A DNA stretch of 64,000 bases from Sphaerolaimus hirsutus (lineage: Eukaryota > Nematoda > Chromadorea > Monhysterida > Sphaerolaimidae), in the NCBI GenBank assembly GCA_964036195.1, contig OZ038452.1, positions 30,081,785 to 30,145,784 on the forward strand, written 5' to 3'. A program made the translations under genes and the position numbers. Of the stretch, positions 10,838 through 20,943 are shown piece after piece; position 1 is the first letter of the stretch, and each line of letters begins with the position of its first letter. A model generated the notes under the pieces. That model saw only the letters and a list, made by a program, of their open reading frames with translations, made no database searches and was not told the origin of the DNA.

Positions 10838-11306
10838 TAGTGATGTTAAAGGCACCGGGAAAAATGGCACCGCACCGCACCGGTACCTTTGCCAACGCAT
10901 GAAAAGGGCACCTGGCACCCTGGGGCACCGGCCAGAAAATGGCACCGCACCGCACCGGCACCGGTGCCTTTTGGAAAATATGGCACCGGCACCGAAGGGC
11001 ACCGGCGGGTTGCCGGTGCTAGCACCGAAAGGCACCGCACCGGGCTGGAATTTCTGAAGTAAATATCGGGCAGTTTCTCAGTGGTCTCACGTTTAGAAGT
11101 GCATATTTCCATGAATTTTCAACCGATTTTGATGGTTGAGCACTTAAAATACTCAGAATGATGTGGCAATCACTTTTATGAAGCAATTACAATGATTACG
11201 AATGAAAGATAAAATATTTAATTCACTACAATGTCCATAGCCACTATTGTCTACTGATCGGAGTCGTTGCTGTACAAAGAATGGAACTATCTCTGTCATA
11301 AACTGA
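10838..11306. mobile_element. Second GGCACC-type hAT-like element, truncated by gap
   Basis: Begins TAGTGATGTTAAAGGCACC and is the reverse complement of the right part of 3,709-5,819, without the 4,867-5,658 insertion. The other end is lost in the gap. The preceding 8 bp are TTGCCAAT. The right arm has uninterrupted TTGGCAAAAGCC at 13,893-13,904. Confidence 0.85.
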
Positions 11307-11506
11307 NNNNNNNNNNNNNNNNNNNNNNNNNNNNNNNNNNNNNNNNNNNNNNNNNNNNNNNNNNNNNNNNNNNNNNNNNNNNNNNNNNNNNNNNNNNNNN
11401 NNNNNNNNNNNNNNNNNNNNNNNNNNNNNNNNNNNNNNNNNNNNNNNNNNNNNNNNNNNNNNNNNNNNNNNNNNNNNNNNNNNNNNNNNNNNNNNNNNNN
11501 NNNNNN
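11307..11506. other. Assembly gap (200 N)
   Basis: A run of exactly 200 N, probably a fixed-size placeholder. The left flank is inside a repeated hAT-like element. The right flank does not continue that element, so the join is not proven by sequence. Confidence 1.
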
Positions 11507-12640
11507 GTATACTAAATGGAGGGTGCTACCCACCAAAGGTGTCGGTCGCGGGTATAACGCGTTTTTAATGAATTTGCTGTCTGCATCAGGTCCGGCATCC
11601 TATAATTTTTTCAAAAATGCTCAATGTAGTGATGTAATGCAGTTTTACAATTCTACAGACCCATACGATACTGTACAATGCAGTGCAGCGATATTTTAGC
11701 AATGTCCCTACAGTTGCATCCTAAAAATTCACTTTAAATATATTTTTTTGTTAGACACTTTAAAAGTTGTTTTAGGATGCCCTCTAGGGAAGGGTTTCAG
11801 GTATAAAATTGCATAAAAAACCTTACCCCAAAAATGCCCCACTAAGGAAATTTAATGGGGGTGACTGTTCTGACATCACCTATGACATCATCACAGTACA
11901 AATTTGTATGGTGATGATGTCAGGATGTGCCTTCATCGCATTAACCCCCATTAAAATTCCTTAGTGGGGCATTTTGGGGTAAGGTTTTTATGCAATTTTA
12001 TACCTTAAACCCTTCCCTAGAGGGCATCCTAAACCAACTTTAAAAGTGTCTAATAAAAAATATATTTCAAGTGAATTTGGCTTGGTCAAATGCAAGTTGG
12101 TCCTGGACCTGATGTGTACACTGTATCTGTAAAAAACCAGCGCGGTATATGCAGTGAGCGACACTTTTGGTGAGTCGATGGTGCCACAGGATGTTGACGA
12201 TAACCCCCCAAAATTTCAGCTGTTTCGTGTCCGCCGGTGGAGTTAAGGTACCCAAAGTGGTGAAAAACCACTGGGTGTCGGACTTGACGCGGACAGCGAA
12301 AACTGCAAGAAAAATATTTGCATATACGGCGTCCCACAGTTAAGCGAGTCGCCGTTCCCTCGCGTTGGAGTATAGTATGGGGGGAATGTCGGCTACGTCC
12401 CACCCAAATTTCATCTCTAAATTCCCCCCCCCCCCATAGCGGGAGTTATGGCGTCAGCAGTCAGGTCAGAAACTGACTGCCGGACCTGATCCGAACGCAG
12501 TTTTCATATAACGCATACGCGAATACATAGGTCAAGCGAAATGGAACACCTAAAAACCGCCCTGACCCAAATACCCTGAGTACACAGTGAATACATGCAT
12601 ACTTAGCGCGCATAAAACAATAGACTGGCGCGCGGGGGAG
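11507..12640. other. Unique spacer between the arms
   Basis: CTGCATCAGGTCCGGCAT near 11,580 faces TGCCGGACCTGATCC near 12,478, hinting at terminal repeats of an element of about 0.9 kb. Apart from the fold-back at 11,724-12,080, I recognise nothing coding here. Confidence 0.35.
11724..12080. mobile_element. Fold-back element
   Basis: AAAATTCACTTTAAATATAT at the left is mirrored by ATATTTCAAGTGAATTT at the right. The arms run about 150 bp through TAGGATGCCCTCTAGGGAAG and GCCCCACTAAGGAA. Confidence 0.8.
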
Positions 12641-13212
12641 CGTTTACAAACGAAATCCTACCGTAGAAATATGAATGTAATATTGCTAAAATAAATGCCT
12701 AAAATGCAACGGCACAACACTACAAAAGGGTGTTACCGTAATTTGGTGAATAATGTCATGTGGAAAATGATGCGAAATTACCCGTTGAAAGAGGAATGTG
12801 TTATAATAATGAGGAAAATAAACAATGATGGGTTCTTTATTCAGATGGGATATAGTAAATTTCATGAAAAAGTGTGCAGTCAGTGTGCTATACGTAAAAT
12901 ATCACAAATTCCCCAGAAAACGCCAGACATTCCGCAAATTAAAGAATATATCAAGAAAAAAATGAAAAACAAATATTTTAATGTAAATAAATTAAAGATG
13001 CTACTCTTTTGCCGTAAAGTAACCCAGATATTTAATCTGAGTTAACTGCAGTCGAGCTCAGGGCAGTAAATATTGGAACTAACAAACAGCGTTGGAAGAA
13101 AAGTTCGTTTCGAGACAAATGTCAACAACAGTGAACACACAGTCTAAATAAATATGGGTAAGTTTGCAAGGTAAATAAAAATAGAATACCGTATGACCAC
13201 CATTTGTAGCTA
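12641..13212. other. AT-rich interval, no supported gene
   Basis: A 116-codon open frame (12,695-13,045) is Lys/Asn-rich with no recognisable domain. It contains CAGATGGGATATAGTAAATTT, which resembles the terminal repeat of the hairpin at 25,630-25,814, so it is probably repeat-derived. Confidence 0.4.
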
Positions 13213-13600
13213 CCGTATTACCTCGAAATACTCCCATGGGGGTTTATTATTTCGCCAGCAAAATTTGAGGGGGGTTAATTCGAGGTGGGTTTTATTATTT
13301 CGTCAGAAATTTTCGCAAGGATCGTAGTAAATAGTAGACATTAGCATACCCAAAACAGGTAATAAATGTGTCCAAACAGGATGTATTTGGACATAAAGAC
13401 GTAGATAGCTACACAAACTAGTCTATTTGTAGCTGCAATGTAAATTAGCAGTAATAAATACACCATGTACATTGCATACATAACGTATTTATTACGTACA
13501 TGACGTACATCATTCCGGAAGGGGGGTATTATTTCCCCAGCACATTTTGAGGGAGGGGGGGTAATTCGAGGGGGGGAGGGGATAATTCGAGGTAATACGG
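13213..13600. mobile_element. D-type CCGTAT MITE
   Basis: Ends CCGTATTACCTCGAAATAC and CGAGGTAATACGG with TA on both sides (13,211-13,212 and 13,601-13,602). Confidence 0.88.
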
Positions 13601-13604
13601 TAGG

Positions 13605-14231
13605 TATTTTTACAGTTAATTGATTTCATCACTTTTTTGAAGTTTAAATTAGAAAGTACCTTTTATTAGCAGGTACCTTCTATTGTTCTCATCAGATTTT
13701 GAAAGATTCAAATAACAGTGAACCACTCAATTCATTTGATCAAACTCATCAAATTCAATATTTAACATCAAATTCAATATTTAATATCAAATTCAATATT
13801 TAAAAAAATGGTGAACCAGTAGCCAGTTTCGCAAATTGAGAAGTGAGAAGTAAAATGGCAAATGCGAAGTGAAATGAGAAGTGAATAGAGAAGGAAATTG
13901 GCAAAAGCCAAGGAAAATGACTTTTTATTTTTTTACTTCGCTTTTGCCAATTTACTTGCCATTTCACTTCGTTTTTTTTTGCCATTTTACTTCTCACTTC
14001 TCAATTTGCGAAATTAGCAACATACCTACCTAATACAGGTCGAAACAGAGTTGTCTGGGTGCCCTTCGGTACCATTTTCACGATTTTACACGTTTACAAT
14101 TGTACACGTTTTGCCAGACAACCAGCTGCGCCTTCCATTGGAGTTATGTATTTTAAAGCCAAAACTTTACATTCAATTAGATGCTTAGACTTTTTATTGA
14201 AGGTATGCCTACAATTGGAGGTAACACGGTA
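13605..14231. mobile_element. G-related element, right-arm copy
   Basis: The right end is CAATTGGAGGTAACACGG (to 14,231). The left side contains GTACCTTTTATTAGCAGGTACC, as in the G-type element at 3,913. The left terminus is decayed. The hairpin at 13,820-14,020 lies inside it. Confidence 0.6.
13820..14020. repeat. GAGAAGTGAGAAG hairpin element
   Basis: CGCAAATTGAGAAGTGAGAAG is mirrored by CTTCTCACTTCTCAATTTGCG with a short centre. This is a near-perfect 200-bp fold-back. Another copy is at 38,600-38,804. Confidence 0.85.
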
Positions 14232-14519
14232 AGTATGTAAATAGGTAGGTACCTACCTAACATACATAACATATTTGTTTACCCTTACTGCACTGATTTG
14301 TTTACATAAATATATCATTTGGAGGTACCTATTATACTTGAAAACAGTAGGGTCAGCCGGCATACAGGCAAATCTATTATTTTCTTAATTCTGTTGTGAA
14401 AAATCGGTCCTCAAAATTTTCAGTTTGACACAGATATTTGACTTTGAAAAAAAGGTACGTAACTCCTATCTGTTTGTAGAGTATCGTGTCTGCCGAGTTT
14501 AACAGAGTAAATCAAAATA

Positions 14520-14601
14520 CCGTATTTCTTTGAAAGACCCCCCACCCTCAAAATTTGCACTGTGAAATAATTACCCCCACGGGTATTTCAAGGAAATACA
14601 G
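14520..14601. mobile_element. Minimal A-like MITE, right-arm copy
   Basis: CCGTATTTCTTTGAAAGAC faces GTATTTCAAGGAAATACAG. Partner of 8,802-8,868, slightly longer in the middle. Confidence 0.7.
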
Positions 14602-15130
14602 CATCCCAATTGTCAGGTTTACAGTTATAAAAAAAATACTGTACTTTCTTAAAAACAAATGAAAACTTACTGTTTTAACCATCTTTTCCAGAATCCCAAT
14701 AATTCCCAGGATTCAGCAGTCCCGATCTCGATCGCGAAATCTGAAAGTTCCAATGCGAACCCTGAAATTTTTCAAATTGCATTGACGTGAACTCAATCAG
14801 AGTTGTCAAATGTACCAAACTTTTTTCAAAGTACTGTTTTTAAACATAAGTACAAATATTTTCCACAGAAAACATAAAACTGAGTATTTTTGAGAAATTT
14901 TGCCACAACTCACCTCAAAATCAGTCATTTTCATATTTTTTTGCCAATTTTCACACTCAAAATCACTTTTTACACTTCACTTTCACATTCACTTCGAATT
15001 TTCACCTCATAAAGCTTTTCTCACCATTTTCTCCCATCCATGCCTTGGAAAAACCTTAATACCATATTTCCTTGAAATACACCCCCTCTCGAAATACCCC
15101 CCTCAAAATGGGCACTATGAATTTATTACC

Positions 15131-15345
15131 CCCCCCCCCCAAATTCAGTGTATAGTATACAGAACGTAGATGACAAAAGCTGCGTTCAGAATTTATTACC
15201 CCCCCCCCCCAAATTCAGTGTATAGTATACAGAACGTAGATGACAAAAGCTGCGTTCAGAATTTATTACCCCCCCCCCAAATTCAGTGTATAGTATACAG
15301 AACGTAGATGACAAAAGCTGCGTTCTGTGATCCAGGAAACGCAGA
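15131..15345. repeat. 68-70 bp tandem repeat, three units
   Basis: Units start at AAATTCAGTGTATAGTATAC at 15,141, 15,211 and 15,279, each ending in ATTTATTACC plus a C-run. The left arm has one unit only, so the expansion is specific to the right arm. Confidence 0.9.
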
Positions 15346-15797
15346 ACATACGTTTAAACAATGACTACCGTATATCCTCGAATAAGTCCCCCCTCTGGAA
15401 TAACTCCCCCCTCTCTTGTGAGTGTGAGGAAAAAACAACTCACCCCTCGAATAACTCCCCCCCACTTTGATGGGTAGAAACATTTCATAACATTTTACAT
15501 TAACAAAAACCGTTTTATGTATTTTATATGTAATATCTTGCAGCTATTCACTAACAATGTTTTCATTGCTTGAATTGTGAATTTGTATTCTTATAAAACA
15601 TATCATTTATGTTACACAATTTACCCCATTTGTGCAGTAAATTTATCAAACATTTTACTGGAAATACTGATAAAAAAATCCCCCCCTCGAATAACTCTCC
15701 CCTCAAAAGCTTCTGATAAAAAAATAACTCCCCGGGGGACTTATTCAAGGATATATGGTATGTTATGTTAGAACAAGGTTTATACTGTCCAGGGTTT
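15141..15797. repeat. Target duplication, left copy
   Basis: 657 bp matching 18,566-19,221. From the third tandem unit onward both copies are exactly 519 bp with no difference seen. It contains a complete C-type MITE. The left arm carries the same sequence once. Confidence 0.92.
15368..15758. mobile_element. C-type CCGTAT MITE
   Basis: Ends CCGTATATCCTCGAATAAG and CAAGGATATATGG, with TA flanks. It was present in the target before the non-LTR insertion and was duplicated with it. Confidence 0.88.
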
Positions 15798-18558
15798 CAA
15801 TTCAATTCAATTCTTCATATACCACTCAGTCTTCGCGAGGCAGAAGGGTACAAAGTACAAAAATACAAAGTGAAAATAACGCGGCGGAAGTCTAACTAAC
15901 ATAACATACGGTAAAAACAACGCGCGCCAACAACTCCAATAGGCGAAGATACAGCCAATACGATCAAGTAAACAATTAGGAGCGCTAAATGAAAATACAC
16001 TACATAGTAAGATCATGTGAACGTGGCACGTAAGGGACCGCGACATAAGCAGTCCCCCTGTGCCACTAAGCGTTTACATACATATAAATGCGCGGTAACA
16101 GTAAATAAGGCATTGGTTTCCATATAGGTTTCGAGGTTTGTTTCTTTAGTCCAGAAGTGAGATCTAAGTGAAGGTATATACTCGTAGTATCAATTATCAG
16201 AGGGTATCAAGTTCACCAGTTTACTGAAGATCGTACCACGTCATCTTGACAGGAAAGAGCCAGCACTCTGCCCCCCCCTTCCACCTTCGTTGCTCTACGC
16301 GAGCCTTCGGTAGGGAGGAAGTTTTTTGGCACGAGAAAGATAGAGGTTGAAGAACGATGGGCCGTAGCCCGCAAAGCGACTACTGCTAGTAAGTGAGCTA
16401 ACTAGAGAATAAAACAGGTTAAAACCCCTACTAGTGCCTATAATGGTCCGCAAAGTTCCGACATGTGTTTATCCAAGTCTCGTATTTTCCTGCTAAAAGT
16501 GGCTCTCGCAGCTTGACACGTTGCCGATTCCAAGAGATGTCTAAGATCGGTTTTAGCCTTTTTGTCGCAGCCTTCTGCACAGCAGTTTTTCTTCAATGAC
16601 CTCAGTGTCTCCGTCCTCCAAGCAACTATCGTGTCTGACACAAAGTTTTCTAATATGTGATCTCCCGTTAGCCAGAAGTCGAAACCGACCCTCCGACAAA
16701 ACGGGCAGCATGTCCAAAGATCCCTAACATTACTCGAGTTTATCTGTCTTGTCCTAATAAAAAGGCCGTGTCGTAGCATGAACCAGTCTAAGTCGTTTGA
16801 TGTGAGTGTTCTCGGGCATATAGGTGTCACATTTGCACCTACAACCCGTTCGAGTTTGCATGTCTTTCCCCGTTCTTTACCTACCCTGCTGAGACTGTTC
16901 CATGAAGCATACTTTGCCATATCCTTTAATCGTGTTTTGCTGGGTGTCGTGGACATATCAGTTATGGATAGCCATGTCTTTGCCGTATCGGCTCTCCCAG
17001 CAATGCTATTCTTGCGTTTGCTAACCCCTTGACCTTTTGCCCATCTTTGTGCTGCGGTTCGAGTCGTCGTGGAGGCCTTGCCACTTCTCAGATATTCGTC
17101 CATTTGGACCATACACAGCGCGTACCAGCCTGTTGTCGTTATCGTGTCCGCTTCAATTGCAAGTAATCTGTTTGATAGATGTCTGGGCGCCCTCATTTGT
17201 TCTCTGTAGAGTGACATCTCAATCGATGTCAGCTTGTCCCTAGCCAGGTGACTCAGTCCGACAATTTCTACCCCATAAAACACCTTGGACATTGCGTAAA
17301 GTGTCCAGAGTCTTTGCGTGGCCCACAGCGGCTGCATGCTATAGGCTGCAATTTCAGCCACCAGCACGCGTGCTGTATGACCCCATTGTATGTAGAGTGT
17401 TTTTTGTTTATCAAATGGGTCGCGATGACTAGTGATCGTCAAGCCGAGGTATTTAGTTTCATTTACTTCTGAAACCAACTGCGGCATTTTGTTATTGTCG
17501 TATCCTAGCTTCCATTTATTTGTTTCAGACGCTGTTTGTCTGAAGTGTAGAACGTGACTTTTTTGCGGACTTATGGCAACCCCCCAGACCCATGCCCATT
17601 CTGAAAAAACGTCCATCAGAGCTTGCAGATCTGCTCCTTTGTTGGCCATTAAAACAATGTCGTCCACAAAAAACACCGCTGGGATCCATTTGCCTTCCAA
17701 ATTCGCCCCCTTATTTGTCCTTTCTAGGCTTGTCCGAAGGTCTGCCATGTATAGCACATATAGGCTGGGCGAAAGGCAGCACCCCTGCCTAACCCCCAGC
17801 TTATAATCCAAGAGTTTCGTTGTAACATGCGCATATTGCAAATAGCACTTTTGATTGTCGTATGTTGATTCGAGTGCATCTACAAATCGTTTTGGGTAGC
17901 CAAAATGGGTCAATTTCCTCCAAAGTCTGTCGCGCGGAACTCTGTCGAATGCTTTTACTGCATCAACAAAGCAACATGAGAGCTTTTTGCCGCTTGACAG
18001 ACATCCCTGGATTATGATGTGGTTATCTGTCGTTCGTCTGTGTTTCCGAAAGCCACCTTGCATGTCACCAAATCCATTGCAGTTTTCGAAGGCTGTCAGG
18101 AGACGTTTGTTTAGGACGCTACAGTACAATTTCAAAATATTACACTGTAATCCTATTGTTCGGTAATTGTTCACGTCACTCTTTGAGCCCTTTTTGTGTA
18201 GGAGTATCAGCTTGCAGGTTTTTGCTTCCGATGGGATTTCCTCCCCCTGGAACCACCCGTTGAAAATAGAACATAATATCTCCAACAGGTGGGGGCCGGG
18301 GGTTCGGAGCATCTCGTGTGATATCCCTGTTGTTCCGCTTGATTTTCTCAGCTTTAATTTCCGGCATGCAGCACTTACCTCTCCCAGGGTTAAATCATGG
18401 TGCAGGTACGATTTATCTCTAGATGTAATCGCATTGCGGAGACAGCTGTCGTCTACAATTTCTGCACTCATCGGGTTCGGGCATTGTATCCTGTTCCAGA
18501 AGTCGACTAATATCTTCTGTAAGTCTTGGATTGACGCAGCAACCTCGCCTGAGTTGAA
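15798..18558 (-). mobile_element. 5'-truncated non-LTR retrotransposon
   Basis: On the minus strand the element enters after a C-run at 18,559 and ends in a short (TTGAA)n-like tail, GAATTGAATTGAATTGAAAC (15,798-15,817). It carries one reverse-transcriptase frame and about 640 bp of 3' sequence. No LTRs, TG...CA ends or integrase are present. The two flanks are near-identical copies of the target, which fits a recent insertion. The left arm lacks the element. Confidence 0.88.
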
Positions 18559-18678
18559 CCCCCCCAAATTCAGTGTATAGTATACAGAACGTAGATGACA
18601 AAAGCTGCGTTCAGAATTTATTACCCCCCCCCCAAATTCAGTGTATAGTATACAGAACGTAGATGACAAAAGCTGCAT
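16438..18678 (-). CDS. Non-LTR reverse transcriptase ORF, 5' part replaced by target sequence
   Basis: A 746-codon open frame. Residues 1-40 are read from the flanking tandem repeat, so the native part starts at about residue 41 and the true N-terminus is missing. The reverse-transcriptase domain spans roughly 92-400. It contains QGGFRKHRRTTDNH (207-220), catalytic-type FVDAVKAFD (237-245), GVRQGCCLSP (295-304) and FVDD (337-340), with phenylalanine in place of the usual tyrosine. A C-terminal CCPFC...H cluster (657-674) resembles the zinc-binding region found after many LINE reverse transcriptases. No apurinic or restriction-like endonuclease is seen, perhaps because of truncation. The frame is uninterrupted, consistent with a young copy. 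The clade cannot be fixed from sequence alone. Confidence 0.9.
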   Translation of the reverse strand: MQLLSSTFCILYTEFGGGVINSERSFCHLRSVYYTLNLGGFNSGEVAASIQDLQKILVDFWNRIQCPNPMSAEIVDDSCLRNAITSRDKSYLHHDLTLGEVSAACRKLKLRKSSGTTGISHEMLRTPGPHLLEILCSIFNGWFQGEEIPSEAKTCKLILLHKKGSKSDVNNYRTIGLQCNILKLYCSVLNKRLLTAFENCNGFGDMQGGFRKHRRTTDNHIIIQGCLSSGKKLSCCFVDAVKAFDRVPRDRLWRKLTHFGYPKRFVDALESTYDNQKCYLQYAHVTTKLLDYKLGVRQGCCLSPSLYVLYMADLRTSLERTNKGANLEGKWIPAVFFVDDIVLMANKGADLQALMDVFSEWAWVWGVAISPQKSHVLHFRQTASETNKWKLGYDNNKMPQLVSEVNETKYLGLTITSHRDPFDKQKTLYIQWGHTARVLVAEIAAYSMQPLWATQRLWTLYAMSKVFYGVEIVGLSHLARDKLTSIEMSLYREQMRAPRHLSNRLLAIEADTITTTGWYALCMVQMDEYLRSGKASTTTRTAAQRWAKGQGVSKRKNSIAGRADTAKTWLSITDMSTTPSKTRLKDMAKYASWNSLSRVGKERGKTCKLERVVGANVTPICPRTLTSNDLDWFMLRHGLFIRTRQINSSNVRDLWTCCPFCRRVGFDFWLTGDHILENFVSDTIVAWRTETLRSLKKNCCAEGCDKKAKTDLRHLLESATCQAARATFSRKIRDLDKHMSELCGPL

Positions 18679-18770
18679 TCAGAATTTATTACCCCCCCCC
18701 CCAAATTCAGTGTATAGTATACAGAACGTAGATGACAAAAGCTGCGTTCTGTGATCCAGGAAACGCAGAA
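18559..18770. repeat. 68-70 bp tandem repeat, duplicated copy
   Basis: Three units begin at 18,566, 18,634 and 18,703. One base differs from the left copy (CTGCATTC instead of CTGCGTTC near 18,677). Confidence 0.9.
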
Positions 18771-19221
18771 CATACGTTTAAACAATGACTACCGTATATC
18801 CTCGAATAAGTCCCCCCTCTGGAATAACTCCCCCCTCTCTTGTGAGTGTGAGGAAAAAACAACTCACCCCTCGAATAACTCCCCCCCACTTTGATGGGTA
18901 GAAACATTTCATAACATTTTACATTAACAAAAACCGTTTTATGTATTTTATATGTAATATCTTGCAGCTATTCACTAACAATGTTTTCATTGCTTGAATT
19001 GTGAATTTGTATTCTTATAAAACATATCATTTATGTTACACAATTTACCCCATTTGTGCAGTAAATTTATCAAACATTTTACTGGAAATACTGATAAAAA
19101 AATCCCCCCCTCGAATAACTCTCCCCTCAAAAGCTTCTGATAAAAAAATAACTCCCCGGGGGACTTATTCAAGGATATATGGTATGTTATGTTAGAACAA
19201 GGTTTATACTGTCCAGGGTTT
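18566..19221. repeat. Target duplication, right copy
   Basis: Counterpart of 15,141-15,797. Continues without a break into TATACTGTCTACAT, which is the original flank also found in the left arm. Confidence 0.92.
18792..19182. mobile_element. C-type CCGTAT MITE, duplicated with target
   Basis: Identical in extent to 15,368-15,758, offset by 3,424 bp. Confidence 0.88.
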
Positions 19222-19235
19222 ATACTGTCTACATA

Positions 19236-19477
19236 CCGTATTTCCTCAAAATACCCCCCGGGGGTTTATTGTTTCAGAGTGAGAATTTTGAGAGAAAAAC
19301 GTGAAAAATGCAACAATAACCACCATTTTTAAGTTTTTACAGCCTTATATAAGGATGTAGATGGTATAAACGATGTTCTAACATAACACAGTAAGTGTTT
19401 TGAACGTATGTTATGCATTTCCCGAACCACAAATCCATAGTGCCCATTTTGAGGGGGGGTATTTCGAGGAAATACGG
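19236..19477. mobile_element. A-type MITE, 242 bp, with TA TSD and empty site
   Basis: Ends CCGTATTTCCTCAAAATAC and CGAGGAAATACGG. TA at 19,234-19,235 and 19,478-19,479. The left arm at 7,741-7,762 has the site without the element. A close copy, reversed, is at 41,363-41,603. Confidence 0.95.
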
Positions 19478-19483
19478 TACTTA

Positions 19484-19815
19484 CCGTATTTGCTTGAATA
19501 ATTCCCCCCTTTGAATAATTCCCCCCCTCGAATAATTCCCCCGTGTAAGACGGGTGAGGAAAGAATAATTCCCCCCCTCGAATAATTCCCCCCTTTAAAG
19601 ATTTGATCAGTTGTTTGTGCCAAATATTAACAAAAATGGCACGTTCTTGTGTAAATAAAGCTTATTTCATTAAATGTGCTGATAGAAACATGCTTGAAAA
19701 TTTTGACGAAACAATAATTCCCCCCCTCGAATAATTCCCCCCCTTGAATAGTTCCCCCCTCAAAAAAGTCTGACGAAATAATAATCCCCCAGGGGGATTA
19801 TTCAAGCAAATACGG
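19484..19815. mobile_element. B-type MITE, 332 bp, with TA TSD and empty site
   Basis: Ends CCGTATTTGCTTGAATAATTC and complement. TA at 19,482-19,483 and 19,816-19,817. It lies 6 bp after the preceding A-type element. Removing both and one TA each restores the left-arm sequence exactly. Confidence 0.95.
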
Positions 19816-20943
19816 TATATAAGTCTATATAGTCTTATAAATGGCAGTTTTTGTTGCATTTTTTCGATGTCTGTGTATGTAACAAACAGCAATTTAGTAT
19901 TGGGATTTCAAAAAATTTCTGGCGACATAATAACCCCCGTCGTTTAATACCCCTCAAAATTTCCAATCTGAAAAAAACCCGCCGGGGGGTAATTCAAGGA
20001 AATATGGTAAACCCATATCAGAAATGTTTCCTGTACTCAAGTACTTTCAAAAAGTGTACATACAAGTACAGGAACTTTTGTCGAGGGAAGATAAAAGAAA
20101 GCTATCACTTGCCATTTCTGACTAGACATTATGGGCTTGTCTCGATCACTTGACTTTTTCCACTTGACATCGATATCGCCTGAAATTATAACTTGCCATT
20201 TCCCACTTTCCATGTGATCAATGTAAAGTGGTAAAAGTGCGGTCATGGGCCTGTACCTATGCTCATGTTTACCCTGTGGTCATTGTGCGATGCCCAGTGC
20301 TCATCGTCTCGAAGAGCACCAGGCGGGGCGCGTCGATCAGCAGCCGCACCCCCCCCCCCCCTCGCAGCATACACTAACGATGGCAAACAAAAAATTTGAA
20401 AACGTTTTTGAGTTTTTTAGGACTTTTATATTTATTTCACTGCTTAAAAAACACTTTATTAAAATCATTATTTTGAGATGCAAACATTAAGATGCATTCT
20501 AAATTCAGCAACAAAATTGGGATTTGGGAAAAATACTCACTTTAACATTTTATACGAGAAAAATACTCAGTTTTACGTTTTCTGTGAGAAAAAATACTCA
20601 GTTTTATGTTTTCCTTGAAAAAAAAGTATTTTACTCATGTTTTACGCAGTGTAAAAGTATTTAAAAAATACTTCACGTTTTCTGTACTCAGGGTTGAGTA
20701 AAAATAAAATACTTACCGTTTAAGTTTACTTTGGAAAAAGTTCAGTACTTTTAACAACTCTGGTAAACGTGAGCATGGGGTTCTAGCCGCGGTGATCAAT
20801 GCCTTCATCATCTGAAAAAACATTTTTCACCTGAAAGTTGTTACTTGACATTTATCACCCAAAAGTCATTAATTGACATTTCCAGCTTGACATTAGCCAC
20901 TAACATTGATCATCTAACATTAACTGCTTGACAGTGATCACCA

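Larger units (their letters stand above)
15062..20007. mobile_element. A-type MITE inflated by nested insertions
   Basis: The outer ends CCATATTTCCTTGAAATAC (15,062) and CAAGGAAATATGG (20,007) are flanked by TA and pair with the ends of 7,538-8,338. Between them lie a 70-bp tandem array, a C-type MITE, a non-LTR element with its duplicated target, a second A-type element and a B-type MITE. A full-length A element elsewhere is about 425 bp. Confidence 0.85.

Noticed and set aside
12695..13045. 116-codon open frame
   Set aside because: AT-rich, no recognisable domain, overlaps a sequence related to a hairpin repeat arm.
15131..15345. CRISPR-like array
   Set aside because: Units are contiguous, with no unique spacers, in eukaryotic transposon DNA.
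16778..18580. Plus-strand frames opposite the reverse transcriptase
   Set aside because: Antisense shadows of the minus-strand RT coding region.
15141..19221. Direct repeats read as LTRs of a retrotransposon
   Set aside because: No TG...CA ends, integrase or protease. The repeats contain a tandem array and a complete MITE. The same DNA exists singly in the left arm as ordinary flank, and the RT is of non-LTR type.
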